Source: Gordonia sp. 'Campus'
GTDB taxonomy: Bacteria; Actinomycetota; Actinomycetes; Mycobacteriales; Mycobacteriaceae
Assembly (NCBI RefSeq): GCF_022206305.1
Contig: NZ_JAKOIW010000030.1
Span: 1-42,132 of the forward strand
Reading direction: 5' to 3'
DNA: 42,132 nt
The notes under the pieces: model-generated
Database searches by the model: none
What the model was told of the DNA's origin: nothing
Seen by the model: only the letters and a program-made list of their open reading frames with translations
Translations under genes and position numbers: made by a program
In this document: piece by piece, positions 7,018 through 15,714 of the stretch
Layout of the letters: the number at the start of each line of letters is the position of its first letter
Position numbering within the stretch: position 1 is the stretch's first letter

Positions 7018-7936
7018 CGAATTACAGGTGCGCCGCGGCGCTCTTGCGCCCGAGGTCGCCGACTTCGCGCATCGCCTGGTCCGGGAGGCGACGACCGCCG
7101 ATGGTGTCGCGCCGCTGTCGGAGGGGGCGGTCGCGGCGATCGATGCCGGGGACGGGTCCCCGATCGTGCACGTGTGGTCGACGGCCGGGTACGCCAACAT
7201 CGTGTCCGGGCGCGATGGTGAACCGTCGATGATCGAGGCGGTCGTCGACCCCGCCTCGCGCAGACGCGGACACGGACGCGCACTGCTCCAGGCCGCCTTC
7301 GGTGCGGCGCCCGCCCCCGACTCTTCCGGTGCCGACTCTTCTGGTGCCGACTCTCCCGGAGTGCGGGTGTGGGCCCACGGCGACCTGCCCGGTGCCGTGG
7401 CACTCGCCGCCGCCATGGGGCTGACCAAGCGTCGCGAACTCCTTCAGCTCCGACGCCCCGTCGGCGCCGGACACGAACTCCCCGAACTCGTCGTCGATCC
7501 CACCATCGCGTTGCGCACCTATGCCGGGCAGTCCGATGACGCCGAGATCCTGCGGGTGAACAATGCCGCCTTCGACTGGCACCCGGAACAGGGCGGGTGG
7601 TCCGAGGAGCAGATCCGTGAGCGCGTCGACGCCGACTGGTTCGATCCCGAGGGACTGTTTCTCGCGTTCGACGCCGACGACGCCGGGCGCCTCCTCGGCT
7701 TCCACTGGACCAAGCGACACGACGCCGAGCTGGGCGAGGTCTACATCGTCGGCGTCGACCCGGCGGCGCAGGGCCGGGGGCTCGGGCGCCTGCTGACCCT
7801 GGCCGGGCTGCATCACCTGGCGCGGGGCGGCGTCTCGGAGATCAACCTCTACGTGGAGGGCGACAACACCGCCGCCCTGCACACCTACGAGCGATTGGGT
7901 TTCACCCGCTACGCCGTCGACGTCGCCTACGGCTGA
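6998..7936 (+). CDS. mshD: Mycothiol synthase
   Basis: A 312-aa protein with two GNAT acetyltransferase domains that acetylates Cys-GlcN-Ins to complete mycothiol, the main low-molecular thiol of actinobacteria. The N-terminal half contains VVDPASRRRGHGRALL. The C-terminal half contains the acetyl-CoA loop VDPAAQGRGLGRLL and the characteristic ending NLYVEGDNTAALHTYERLGF. Length matches M. tuberculosis MshD (315 aa). The GTG at 6998 lies inside glnR with GAGGAG just upstream, so the two are co-transcribed and probably coupled. A small 15-bp repeat expands the linker between domains (7319-7363). Confidence 0.93.
   Translation: MPAPGTDELQVRRGALAPEVADFAHRLVREATTADGVAPLSEGAVAAIDAGDGSPIVHVWSTAGYANIVSGRDGEPSMIEAVVDPASRRRGHGRALLQAAFGAAPAPDSSGADSSGADSPGVRVWAHGDLPGAVALAAAMGLTKRRELLQLRRPVGAGHELPELVVDPTIALRTYAGQSDDAEILRVNNAAFDWHPEQGGWSEEQIRERVDADWFDPEGLFLAFDADDAGRLLGFHWTKRHDAELGEVYIVGVDPAAQGRGLGRLLTLAGLHHLARGGVSEINLYVEGDNTAALHTYERLGFTRYAVDVAYG
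7319..7363 (+). repeat. 15-bp tandem repeat in the mshD interdomain linker
   Basis: Three units of GACTCTTCCGGTGCC type (7319-7333, 7334-7348, 7349-7363, the last more diverged) encode DSSGA repeats between the two GNAT halves. Confidence 0.7.
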
Positions 7937-8077
7937 GCGCGTGCCCGTGGCGGGTCGCGTGTTCACTCTGCGCCCAGGTCGCGTGTTCCTCCGAGATGGT
8001 CATTTGACACGGCGCACAGTTAGCCAGGTCACGTATGGTGGCGGGCCGGCCGGATCGCACCCCGCCTGCCTTGGCCA

Positions 8078-8106
8078 GTTCACCGTCAGTTCATCTTTTG
8101 TAGGGG
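8078..8106 (+). promoter_or_regulatory. PHO box and -10 upstream of pstS
   Basis: Two direct units, GTTCACCGTCA (8078-8088) and GTTCATCTTTT (8089-8099), repeat at 11-base spacing, as in PhoP-activated promoters of Streptomyces and relatives. TAGGGG (8101-8106) could be the -10. PhoP binding under phosphate starvation is the expected control. The 265 bases between mshD and pstS also hold a 12-base direct repeat GGTCGCGTGTTC (7953-7964, 7977-7988) but no gene. Confidence 0.7.
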
Positions 8107-8201
8107 ATCAGTCCACCACGCCCCCATAGCTTTCCAATCGGACACTCCGGGCCCCACGGCCACGTCGGGCGGAGAATGCGAACGGAAAGGCAACACCAGC
8201 G

Positions 8202-9278
8202 GTGAAAATCAATCGGAACGGCGCCCTGGCGTCGGTGTCGGCGATCGCGGCACTGACCCTCGTGACGGCGTGCGGTGGGGGAAGCGAACAGACTGTCAGC
8301 GGCGAGGGCTCGACCGCGCAGCAGAAGGCCATGGAGCACTTCAGCCAGGTCCTGACCGACAACGGCGACATCGTCCTCGACTACACCGGCAGCGGTTCGG
8401 GTGACGGCATCAAGAAGTTCATCGCGGGCGACGTCGACTTCGCCGGCTCGGACTCGGCGCTCAAGGCCGACGAGGTCACCGAGGCCACCGCGCGCTGCAA
8501 CGGCAACGCCCCCTGGCACCTGCCGCTCGTCGTGGGCCCCGTCGCGGTCGCCTACAACGTCGAGGGCGTCGACGACCTCAAGCTCAACCCCAGCGTCATC
8601 GCGAAGATCTTCAACGGCAAGATCACCAAGTGGAACGACCCGGCAGTGGCCGCGCTCAACCCGGGCGTGCAGCTCCCGGCCGGCGACATCGTTCCGGTCT
8701 ACCGTTCGGACAGCTCGGGCACCACCGACAACTTCCAGCGCTTCCTCGAGAATGCGGCGCCCGCTGACTGGCCGTACGAGCACAGCAAGGAGTTCGCGCC
8801 CAAGGGTGTCGGTTCCGGTGCCTCGAAGTCGACCGGCGTCGGCGACACCGTGAAGAAGACCCCGGGCTCGATCACCTATGTCGAGTGGGGCTTCGCCACC
8901 GAGAACGACCTCGGCGTCGCCCAGGTCGACTTCGGTGCCGGCCCGGTCGCGCTGAACGCGGAGAGCGCGGGCAACGCGCTCGAGTCGCTGGCCTTCAAGG
9001 ACCCGGCCAGCAAGGACCTCGTCGTCGACACCGACGCGCTGTTCGCCTCGAAGGCTCCGGGCGCCTACCCGCTGCTGCTCACCCCGTACTCGATCGTCTG
9101 CTCGGCGGGCTACGAGGACGAGGCCACCAGCCAGACGCTGAAGGACGCCTTCACCACGGTGCTGAACGACGGTCAGGCCGGACTCGAGGAGATCGGCTAC
9201 GTGCCGGTGCCCGAGGCCTTCAAGGCCAAGCTGCAGGGAACCATCGACTCGCTCTCCGGTGGGTCCGGGAACGCCTGA
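8202..9278 (+). CDS. pstS: Phosphate ABC transporter substrate-binding lipoprotein
   Basis: A 358-aa periplasmic-side phosphate-binding protein. The signal peptide ends in a lipobox with Cys at residue 24 (LVTAC-GGGS), so it is a membrane-anchored lipoprotein. PstS hallmarks include the phosphate-contacting segments GSTAQQKAMEHF, SGSGDGIKKF, the SDSALKADE stretch and YRSDSSGTTDNF. It starts at GTG 8202 with GGAAAGG upstream. First gene of pstSCAB, driven by the PHO box at 8078. A strong hairpin separates it from pstC, which would let PstS be made in excess over the membrane parts. Confidence 0.95.
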   Translation: MKINRNGALASVSAIAALTLVTACGGGSEQTVSGEGSTAQQKAMEHFSQVLTDNGDIVLDYTGSGSGDGIKKFIAGDVDFAGSDSALKADEVTEATARCNGNAPWHLPLVVGPVAVAYNVEGVDDLKLNPSVIAKIFNGKITKWNDPAVAALNPGVQLPAGDIVPVYRSDSSGTTDNFQRFLENAAPADWPYEHSKEFAPKGVGSGASKSTGVGDTVKKTPGSITYVEWGFATENDLGVAQVDFGAGPVALNAESAGNALESLAFKDPASKDLVVDTDALFASKAPGAYPLLLTPYSIVCSAGYEDEATSQTLKDAFTTVLNDGQAGLEEIGYVPVPEAFKAKLQGTIDSLSGGSGNA

Positions 9279-9297
9279 TCAACCCAACATTGATCGC

Positions 9298-9333
9298 GTG
9301 CGCGGGGCCGCTTCGGTTTGCGGCCCCGCGCAC
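9298..9333 (+). terminator. Intercistronic hairpin between pstS and pstC
   Basis: A perfect 14-bp GC-rich stem (9298-9311 with 9320-9333) closes an 8-base loop TTCGGTTT, just after the pstS stop and without a U-tract. It probably acts as a partial terminator or as a 3' stabiliser of pstS mRNA. The downstream genes still need read-through or their own promoter. Confidence 0.75.
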
Positions 9334-9422
9334 ACGGTTGACACACTGACACGACATTTCGCGTGTCCACGAGACGGCGGGAAGTGGCCCCAATGACCAG
9401 AGCCGAATCACAAGAAGGACGC

Positions 9423-10451
9423 ATGACCTCGCTGAGCAAAGAGGGTGGCGCGGTTCCGCCGGGCACCGACGAACCGACCACCTCCGGGTCATCGCACGAA
9501 CCGCCGTCGGGCACACTGCACTCGGCCGCACACCACCAGGTGGCCGACCGGGTGTTCCGCACCCTGGCCGTCGGCTCGGGCTTCGTGGTCTCGATCGTCA
9601 TCGCGCTGATCGCGCTGTTCCTTCTCGCGCAGGCGATTCCGTCGCTGGCGAAGAACGAGGAGAACTTCTTCACCTACACCGGCCAGTGGATCACCAGCGG
9701 GTCCCAGCTCGCCTTCGGTATCCCGCAGCTGTTCTACGCGACCGTCGTGGTGTCGGTCATCGCGCTGCTGATCGCGATGCCGGTCGCACTGGGTATCTCG
9801 ATCTTCCTGACCGAGTACGCGCCGAAACGGCTCGTCGGCCCGATCACCTACACCGTCGACCTCCTCGCCGCGGTGCCCTCCATCGTCTACGGCCTCTGGG
9901 GCATCCTGGTCCTCGGCCCGGCCCTGGTGCCGGTCAACGAGTGGCTCGTCGGCAACCTGGGCTTCCTGCCGTTCTTCCAGCAGCCCACCCAGGTCGCCAA
10001 CATGAGCACCGGCGGAACGCTGCTGACCGCGGGCATCGTCCTGGCCGTCATGATCCTGCCGATCATCACCGCGGTCACGCGTGAGGTCTTCATGCAGACC
10101 CCCAAGGGACATCGTGAGGCCGCGCTCGCGCTGGGCGCCACCAAGTTCGAGGTCGTCAAGGTCGCGGTCCTGCCCTTCGGGTTCTCCGGGTACATCTCGG
10201 GCTCGATGCTCGGTCTCGGTCGCGCACTCGGCGAGACGATGGCCCTGCTCCTCATCATCTCGACCGTCGGTCCCATGAACTTCAACCTCATGGAGAGCGG
10301 CGAGACCTTCGCGACCAAGATCGCGAACAACGCGGCCGAGTTCGACTCGCCCGCCAAGACGGGCGCCTACATCTCGGCCGGCCTGACCCTGTTCGTCCTG
10401 ACCTTCATCGTCAACGCCGCCGCCCGCGCGGTCGTCGCCGGAAAGAAGTGA
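9423..10451 (+). CDS. pstC: Phosphate ABC transporter permease PstC
   Basis: A 342-aa inner-membrane subunit with a polar N-terminal tail of about 45 residues and six predicted membrane segments, beginning GSGFVVSIVIALIALFLLAQ. The ATPase-contact EAA loop reads REAALALGATKFEVVKV, and ALGETMALLL follows as in other PstC proteins. ATG 9423 is chosen because GAAGGA lies just before it; the frame is open to GTG 9363 and ATG 9393 without a comparable ribosome binding site. Its stop TGA overlaps a GTG of the pstA frame, so the two are closely linked. Confidence 0.92.
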   Translation: MTSLSKEGGAVPPGTDEPTTSGSSHEPPSGTLHSAAHHQVADRVFRTLAVGSGFVVSIVIALIALFLLAQAIPSLAKNEENFFTYTGQWITSGSQLAFGIPQLFYATVVVSVIALLIAMPVALGISIFLTEYAPKRLVGPITYTVDLLAAVPSIVYGLWGILVLGPALVPVNEWLVGNLGFLPFFQQPTQVANMSTGGTLLTAGIVLAVMILPIITAVTREVFMQTPKGHREAALALGATKFEVVKVAVLPFGFSGYISGSMLGLGRALGETMALLLIISTVGPMNFNLMESGETFATKIANNAAEFDSPAKTGAYISAGLTLFVLTFIVNAAARAVVAGKK

Positions 10452-10453
10452 CC

Positions 10454-11353
10454 ATGTCTGTGACCACGACAAGTTCCGCGGCCGACCCCGTCAAGAAGCC
10501 GTCGGGCTTCACGCCGATGTCCGGGCGTCGAAAATTCACCGACGCGACGGTGCGCGTGGCCGTCGTCGCCGCCCTCCTGCTGGCACTCGTCCCGCTGGTG
10601 TGGCTGGTGTTCACCCTCGTCTCGCGCGGCATCGAGCCGATCCTCGACATCGGCTGGTGGACGGAGGCCGAGCGCCGTGGCGGCGCGGCCAACGCCATCA
10701 TCGGCACGCTCATGCAGACCGCGCTCGCCGCCGTCATCTCGATCCCGCTGGGCATCTTCGTCGCCATCTACCTGGTCGAGTACGCCACCCAGAAGTCACT
10801 CCTGGCGCGGGTCACGACCTTCATGGTCGACATCCTCTCCGGCGTCCCGTCGATCGTCGCCGCGTTGTTCGTCTACGCGGTCTGGCGAACCACCCTCGGC
10901 CTGCCGCGTTCGGGCTTCGTCGTCGCGATCGCACTGGTGCTGCTGATGGTCCCGCTCGTGGTCCGCGCCACCGAGGAGATGTTGAAGATCGTTCCGCAGG
11001 ACCTGCGGGAGGCGTCGTACGCGCTCGGCATCCCCAAGTGGAAGACGATCGTCAAGATCGTCCTGCCGACGGCACTCTCGGGCATCGTCACCGGCGTCAT
11101 GCTCGCCATCGCCCGAGTGATGGGCGAATCGGCGCCCGTGCTGATCCTGGTCGGCGCGACGCGTGCGATGAACTTCAATCCCTTCGACGGCAATCAGCAA
11201 TCCCTGCCGCTGATGATGGTGCAGCAGTACAACAACGGACCGGGTGCCTTCGACCAGGTGTGGGGAGCGGCGCTGACCCTGGTCATCCTCGTCGCGATCG
11301 TCTACTTCGGCGCAAAGGTCGTGTCGAAGTTCTTCGCCCCCAAGACCTCCTGA
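10454..11353 (+). CDS. pstA: Phosphate ABC transporter permease PstA
   Basis: A 299-aa inner-membrane subunit with six predicted membrane segments, the first being VAVVAALLLALVPLVWLVF. The EAA loop is REASYALGIPKWKTIVKI and the typical MGESAPVLILVGA segment follows. It pairs with PstC to form the channel energised by PstB. ATG 10454 lies just after the pstC stop; GTG 10448, overlapping that stop, is an alternative. Third gene of pstSCAB. Confidence 0.92.
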   Translation: MSVTTTSSAADPVKKPSGFTPMSGRRKFTDATVRVAVVAALLLALVPLVWLVFTLVSRGIEPILDIGWWTEAERRGGAANAIIGTLMQTALAAVISIPLGIFVAIYLVEYATQKSLLARVTTFMVDILSGVPSIVAALFVYAVWRTTLGLPRSGFVVAIALVLLMVPLVVRATEEMLKIVPQDLREASYALGIPKWKTIVKIVLPTALSGIVTGVMLAIARVMGESAPVLILVGATRAMNFNPFDGNQQSLPLMMVQQYNNGPGAFDQVWGAALTLVILVAIVYFGAKVVSKFFAPKTS

Positions 11354-11398
11354 TCCCTCACCCTCTCGGGTCATCTCCTCCAGAACGGAACCAACCCC

Positions 11399-12175
11399 AT
11401 GGCCAAGCGCCTCGACATCAAAGACCTGAACATCTACTACGGCGACTTCCATGCGGTTCGGGACGTCACCCTCGAGGTGCCGCCGCGCTGCATCACCGCC
11501 TTCATCGGCCCGTCGGGCTGCGGCAAGTCGACCGTGCTGCGCACCCTCAACCGCATGCACGAGGTGACGCCCGGCGCGTACGCGAAGGGCAGCGTGCTGC
11601 TCGACGGCGAGGACATCTACGGCAAGAGCGTCGACCCGGTCAGCGTCCGCGCGACCATCGGCATGGTGTTCCAGCGCCCGAACCCGTTCCCCACCATGTC
11701 CATTCGCGACAACGTGGTCGCCGGCCTCCGGCTGCAGGGTGTGCGCAACAAGTCCGAACTCGATGACGTTGCCGAGAAGAGCCTGCGCGGCGCCAACCTC
11801 TGGGAAGAGGTCAAGGACCGTCTCGACAAGCCCGGCGGCGGCCTCTCGGGTGGTCAGCAGCAGCGCCTGTGCATCGCCCGCGCGATCGCAGTGTCGCCCG
11901 ACGTGCTGCTGATGGACGAGCCGTGTTCGGCTCTCGACCCGATCTCGACGCTGGCGATCGAGGACCTGATGGGTGAGCTCAAGAAGGAGTACACCATCGT
12001 CATCGTGACCCACAACATGCAGCAGGCGGCCCGCGTCAGCGACCAGACGGCGTTCTTCAACCTCGAGGCCGTCGGCCAGCCGGGTCAGTTGGTGGAGATC
12101 AACGACACCGAGGCGATGTTCTCGAACCCGACGAAGAAGGAGACCGAGGACTACATCTCGGGTCGCTTCGGCTGA
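11399..12175 (+). CDS. pstB: Phosphate ABC transporter ATPase PstB
   Basis: A 258-aa cytosolic ATPase with Walker A GPSGCGKST (37-45), the Q-loop QRPNPFP, signature LSGGQQQR, Walker B VLLMDEP and the switch histidine in IVTHNMQQA. All are standard for PstB/PhoT. It is the counterpart of M. tuberculosis phoT (Rv0820) in the same position downstream of mshD. It lies 45 bases after pstA and ends the operon at the terminator at 12208. PhoU, encoded convergently at 12602, is the usual partner that links Pst to phosphate sensing. Confidence 0.95.
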   Translation: MAKRLDIKDLNIYYGDFHAVRDVTLEVPPRCITAFIGPSGCGKSTVLRTLNRMHEVTPGAYAKGSVLLDGEDIYGKSVDPVSVRATIGMVFQRPNPFPTMSIRDNVVAGLRLQGVRNKSELDDVAEKSLRGANLWEEVKDRLDKPGGGLSGGQQQRLCIARAIAVSPDVLLMDEPCSALDPISTLAIEDLMGELKKEYTIVIVTHNMQQAARVSDQTAFFNLEAVGQPGQLVEINDTEAMFSNPTKKETEDYISGRFG

Positions 12176-12207
12176 TCGTCAGACCAGGACCCATCCTCGA
12201 CACGGAC

Positions 12208-12237
12208 AGGCCCGCTCGCCTTGGGGTGAGCGGGCCT
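12208..12237 (+). terminator. Terminator of the pstSCAB operon
   Basis: A 13-bp stem with one G-T wobble (12208-12220 with 12225-12237) and loop TTGG lies 32 bases after the pstB stop, followed by TGTCG and no run of T. Confidence 0.8.
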
Positions 12238-12295
12238 TGTCGCGTTGGCAGGGTGGATGGCCGTGCCCGGGATGGGAATCGCCTGGCGGGCACAG

Positions 12296-12445
12296 TCACA
12301 TGTTGAGCAGCAGGATCGCCAGCAGCGCCACCAGGGAGGCGGTCACGCCGAGGTAGGCGAGTATCTTGCGGCGATGGGCGGCAGCCTCGGCGTCTTCGTC
12401 GGTCGCCGCATTGAAATCGGGCTCGGTCGGATAATGCTGGGCCAT
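12296..12445 (-). CDS. 49-aa single-pass membrane protein, leaderless
   Basis: A 49-aa protein with a polar, acidic N-terminal half (MAQHYPTEPDFN, then Asp/Glu/Ala-rich), a basic HRRK turn, and a C-terminal membrane helix LAYLGVTASLVALLAILLLNM. This predicts the N-terminus in the cytosol. TAGGGT (12453-12458, minus) lies exactly 7 bases upstream of ATG 12445 with no Shine-Dalgarno, so the mRNA is predicted leaderless. The frame continues upstream to 12511, but that part precedes the promoter. It lies between pstB and phoU; a link to phosphate control is possible but unproven. Not recognised as a named family. Confidence 0.7.
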   Translation of the reverse strand: MAQHYPTEPDFNAATDEDAEAAAHRRKILAYLGVTASLVALLAILLLNM

Positions 12446-12516
12446 GTCCGCCACCCTAGCCACGACCCCGGCCTGTGTGAAATCCCTCCGCGACGAGATC
12501 TTCACTGACATGAAAA

Positions 12517-12557
12517 GAGGCCGAGATCAGTTCGTTGAACTGAATTCTCGGCCTCTG
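12517..12557 (-). terminator. Intrinsic terminator of phoU
   Basis: An 11-bp stem AGAGGCCGAGA/TCTCGGCCTCT (12517-12527 with 12547-12557) encloses a second short stem CAGTTC/GAACTG. On the minus strand it is followed by TTTTC, a genuine U-tract. It lies 45 bases beyond the phoU stop. Confidence 0.85.
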
Positions 12558-12601
12558 AAGGTGTGGTCTCCCGCTCGGTCACGTGAACCGAGCGAGAGAA
12601 A

Positions 12602-13264
12602 TCACCCGACGTTCTGGAACTGCTCCGGGGTCTTGCCGGTGGCCGTGAAGACGACGCGGCGGCCGATGAGCACGGCGTGGTCGGCGAACCGCTCGTAGTA
12701 GCGGCCCAGCAGGGTCACGTCGACGGCGGCGGCGACGCCGTGCTTCCACTCGCGATCCATCAGCACCGTGAAGAGGTGGCGGTGCAGGTCGTCCATCGCG
12801 TCGTCGTCTTCTTGCAGACGCAGGGCCGCCTGCGGGTCGCTGGTCACGAGGACCTCGTGCGCGCTCTTGGCCAGCGCGACCGCGAGACGCCCCATCTCCG
12901 CGAAGTAGCCGTTGACCTCTTCCGGGAGTGCCTTGGCCGGATGGCGACGGCGCGCGACCTTCGCGACGTGCAGCGCGAGCGCGCCCATACGGTCGGCGTC
13001 GGCGACGATCTGGAATCCGCTCACGACACCGCGCAGGTCACCCGCGACGGGTGCCTGCAGGGCGAGCAGCGCGAAGGACTGTTCCTCGGCGCGAGCCGTG
13101 AGCTGGCTCATCCGCTCGGTGTCGCCGATGACCTCTTCGGCGATGGCGAGATCGGCCTGCAGCAGTGCCTGCGTCGCCCGCGACATCGCGGTGCCGGCCA
13201 GCTCGCACATCTCACCCAGTACCGAGGTCAGCGCCTCGAGTTGCTCTTGGTAGGCGGTACGCAT
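12602..13264 (-). CDS. phoU: Phosphate signalling protein PhoU (PhoY)
   Basis: A 220-aa all-helical protein with two PhoU repeats (about 1-105 and 110-220). Recognition features include MRTAYQEQLEALTSVLGEMCELAGTA-type opening helices and the metal-cluster motifs EEQSFALLALQAPVAGDLR and YYERFADHAVLIGRRV. PhoU holds the phosphate two-component kinase off when phosphate is plentiful; M. tuberculosis PhoY2 (Rv0821c) is in the same place and is linked to persister formation. A TATCCT hexamer (13271-13276, minus) lies 6 bases before ATG 13264, so this message may also be leaderless. Confidence 0.94.
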   Translation of the reverse strand: MRTAYQEQLEALTSVLGEMCELAGTAMSRATQALLQADLAIAEEVIGDTERMSQLTARAEEQSFALLALQAPVAGDLRGVVSGFQIVADADRMGALALHVAKVARRRHPAKALPEEVNGYFAEMGRLAVALAKSAHEVLVTSDPQAALRLQEDDDAMDDLHRHLFTVLMDREWKHGVAAAVDVTLLGRYYERFADHAVLIGRRVVFTATGKTPEQFQNVG

Positions 13265-13405
13265 TCATCAAGGATACGTGCGTCGCGACTCGTATCCGAC
13301 TCCGACCGATGAACGCATGATGAACGTCCGGTACGTCCTGTGCGGGCTCCGGGTCGGTGCGTCCCCGAGGGGTCGACCACAGCGCATTCATCGAGGTGAC
13401 GAGGG

Positions 13406-15637
13406 TCACGTACAGGTGGTGTCGCCTGCGTTCGTGATGGCCAGGTCGTTGGGGAGGTTGCCGGTGTTCTCGGCGGGGGCGAGCTGGTCCACGGTGAGCG
13501 TCGACCCGGCGGCGGGTACCGACTCGAGGCTCCCGGTGGAATCGGCGCCGACGATCAACTCCACACCGGACTTCACCGTGCGGTCGAGCTGGATGCTCGC
13601 GCCGGGGAACAGTGCGGCGAGCGTCGCGGCCGCGTCGCGCTGTCCGGGGCCGTACCGGACGACGGTGTCGTTGCGGTTCTCCGAGGCGTCGGCGACACCT
13701 CGGACGTCGAAGCCGTAGGGGACCAGCTGTTCGGAGACCTCGGAGGCCAGGCCCGTCTGACCGGTGCCGTTGAGCACCCGGACGCCGACGTTCCCCGGGT
13801 TCTGTGCGGTGGCCGTGACCGGGCCGGGCGCGCCCGCATCGGCGCCCGCATTCGAGCTGGGCGCGCTGGGACTCGAGGGTGCCTTCGACGTCGTCGGCTT
13901 CTTGCGGGCCTGCTCACCGGGCAGAGGGAGGTCGTCGATGATCGCGTCGAAGATGGCGTCGATGTCGTCGGTCCGGGGGATCTCGTTGTTGGCGCCGTCG
14001 GTCGACGTGCCCGAGGTGGGGATCGTCAGGAACGACACCCGGCCGGCCTCGATGCCCTGCATCGACTCCGCGAGCTTGATCAGCGACTGGGTGTCCACCC
14101 CGTCGACGTAGCTGTACTCGATGAACGTGTTGACGATGCCGTTGAGCTTGTTCGGGTTCGACAGGACGTTGCCCGACAGCGACGACCGCAGGAGCGACGA
14201 CATGAACAGCTGCTGGCGCTTGATGCGTCCGTAGTCGCCGTTGCCTTCCGAGGAGATGTTGCGGGCCCGCACGTAGTTGAGCGCCCGCCGCCCGGTCAGC
14301 TTCTGCTTGCCGGGCTTGCGCAGGATCTGGCCGATCTCGTAGTCGTAGAGCGGCACCGTCGAGCAGACCTCGACGCCGCCGATCGCTCGGACGACCTTCT
14401 CGAAGCCGAAGAAGTCCATGCCGATGAAGTGGTTGATGTTCAGGCCGCTCATCGCGGTGATCACGCGGACGAGACACTGCGGACCGCCCGCGGCGTAGAC
14501 GCCGTTGAGTTTGACGTCGTCGGCGGGCGCCATCTCGGCGCCGTACGCGCCGGTCGTGTTGTCCCAGGCCCGGCAGGCCGGCTGGTCCACCTGGAGGTCG
14601 CGCGGGAACGACACCGCGACGACGCGACTCCGGTTCGCGGGGACGTTCACCAGGATGACGGTGTCCGACCGGGCGCCATCGGCGTCGGCCGTGGTGCCCG
14701 CGCCCACCTTCGCGTTCTTGCCGCCGCGGGTGTCGGTGCCGACGATCAGGTACGTCTCGTCGCCGTACTGAGCGTCTTTGTTGCGGATGTTCTCGTCTTC
14801 GGGGTCGACGGCGGTGACATTGCGCCAGTTGCCGTTCCACGTCTTGATGTAACCCCACACGAAACCGGTGCCGACGAGGGCCATCACGCAGGCGATGGCG
14901 ACCAGGATGCGCCCGGTTGCCGTGGTCTTGCGCAGCATCGCCCCGCGACGGTCGTCGGACCGTCCGGGATGGCGGCGGGGACCGGAACGCAGGGCGAGCG
15001 GACCGGTGAGATCGGGTGTGCGTTCCAGCGGTTGCGCCGGTGGAGCGCCGGCCGGGCCGCCGGATTGCGGCTCCTGCGCGCGGGATTCTTCGATCGCACG
15101 TTGCGCGGTCGCCCGGTCGGACAGATCCGGTGCGGAGTCGCCGATGGTCGGGATCTTCTGGGTGACGTCGTTGCCGAAGTGATGAACGGTGGTGGGGCGG
15201 TCGTCCGGCTCGGGCTGCGACGACGCGCGCCGCGGCGGGGAAGTAGGCGGCTGGTCCGTGGGTCGACCGGCGGGCGGGGGCGCGAAACGGCGGGACCGAC
15301 CGCGCGTGCTGGGCGGTGTCTCACGGGGCCCCTCGGACCGCGACCGTGCGGCCCGGCGCGACTCCGATCGGCCGGGGTCGGCGGCCGGGGCGTCCGTCGA
15401 CTCCTCGGCGTTCATCTGCTCGAGGAGTTCGCGAACCGTCAGTCGAGTACGGCCGCGGACGAAACGATCGGCCGAGCGGGGTTCACGCAGGCTGGGATGT
15501 GCGGATGAGTCCGGGACGGGAGGCGTGTCGAACTTCTCCGTGGCGTCGTCGCGGGGGCGTCCGGCGCGACCGCGACGAGAGCGGTCGGCGTCGCCGCCCG
15601 TCTCCGGGTCGTCCGGGCCCGATGTCCAACGACTCAA
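13406..15637 (-). CDS. LytR-CpsA-Psr cell-wall glycopolymer ligase
   Basis: A 743-aa LCP protein. A long disordered cytosolic region (1-235) rich in Arg, Pro and Ser includes a helical RELLEQMNAEES segment. One membrane span follows near 240-262 (ILVAIACVMALVGTGFVWGY). The outer LCP domain (about 290-490) contains the conserved Arg/Asp motifs TDTRGG, DTVILVNV and SFPRDLQV. A LytR_C domain (from VGVRVLNGTGQTGLA) ends the protein. LCP enzymes attach arabinogalactan to peptidoglycan in mycobacteria; Rv0822c occupies the same place. The start is TTG 15637 with GAGGAA upstream; no ATG or GTG in frame is better placed. A promoter with a 5' hairpin lies upstream. Confidence 0.88.
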   Translation of the reverse strand: MSRWTSGPDDPETGGDADRSRRGRAGRPRDDATEKFDTPPVPDSSAHPSLREPRSADRFVRGRTRLTVRELLEQMNAEESTDAPAADPGRSESRRAARSRSEGPRETPPSTRGRSRRFAPPPAGRPTDQPPTSPPRRASSQPEPDDRPTTVHHFGNDVTQKIPTIGDSAPDLSDRATAQRAIEESRAQEPQSGGPAGAPPAQPLERTPDLTGPLALRSGPRRHPGRSDDRRGAMLRKTTATGRILVAIACVMALVGTGFVWGYIKTWNGNWRNVTAVDPEDENIRNKDAQYGDETYLIVGTDTRGGKNAKVGAGTTADADGARSDTVILVNVPANRSRVVAVSFPRDLQVDQPACRAWDNTTGAYGAEMAPADDVKLNGVYAAGGPQCLVRVITAMSGLNINHFIGMDFFGFEKVVRAIGGVEVCSTVPLYDYEIGQILRKPGKQKLTGRRALNYVRARNISSEGNGDYGRIKRQQLFMSSLLRSSLSGNVLSNPNKLNGIVNTFIEYSYVDGVDTQSLIKLAESMQGIEAGRVSFLTIPTSGTSTDGANNEIPRTDDIDAIFDAIIDDLPLPGEQARKKPTTSKAPSSPSAPSSNAGADAGAPGPVTATAQNPGNVGVRVLNGTGQTGLASEVSEQLVPYGFDVRGVADASENRNDTVVRYGPGQRDAAATLAALFPGASIQLDRTVKSGVELIVGADSTGSLESVPAAGSTLTVDQLAPAENTGNLPNDLAITNAGDTTCT

Positions 15638-15714
15638 TGCACGTTCCTCATGCCCCGAGGTCTGATTCGCAGTCTCACCGCAGATCGGGGCTCGATCGGC
15701 GCGGTGCGCACAAC

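Noticed and set aside
12446..12511. Longer form of the 49-aa membrane protein
   Set aside because: The extra 22 codons include the predicted promoter.
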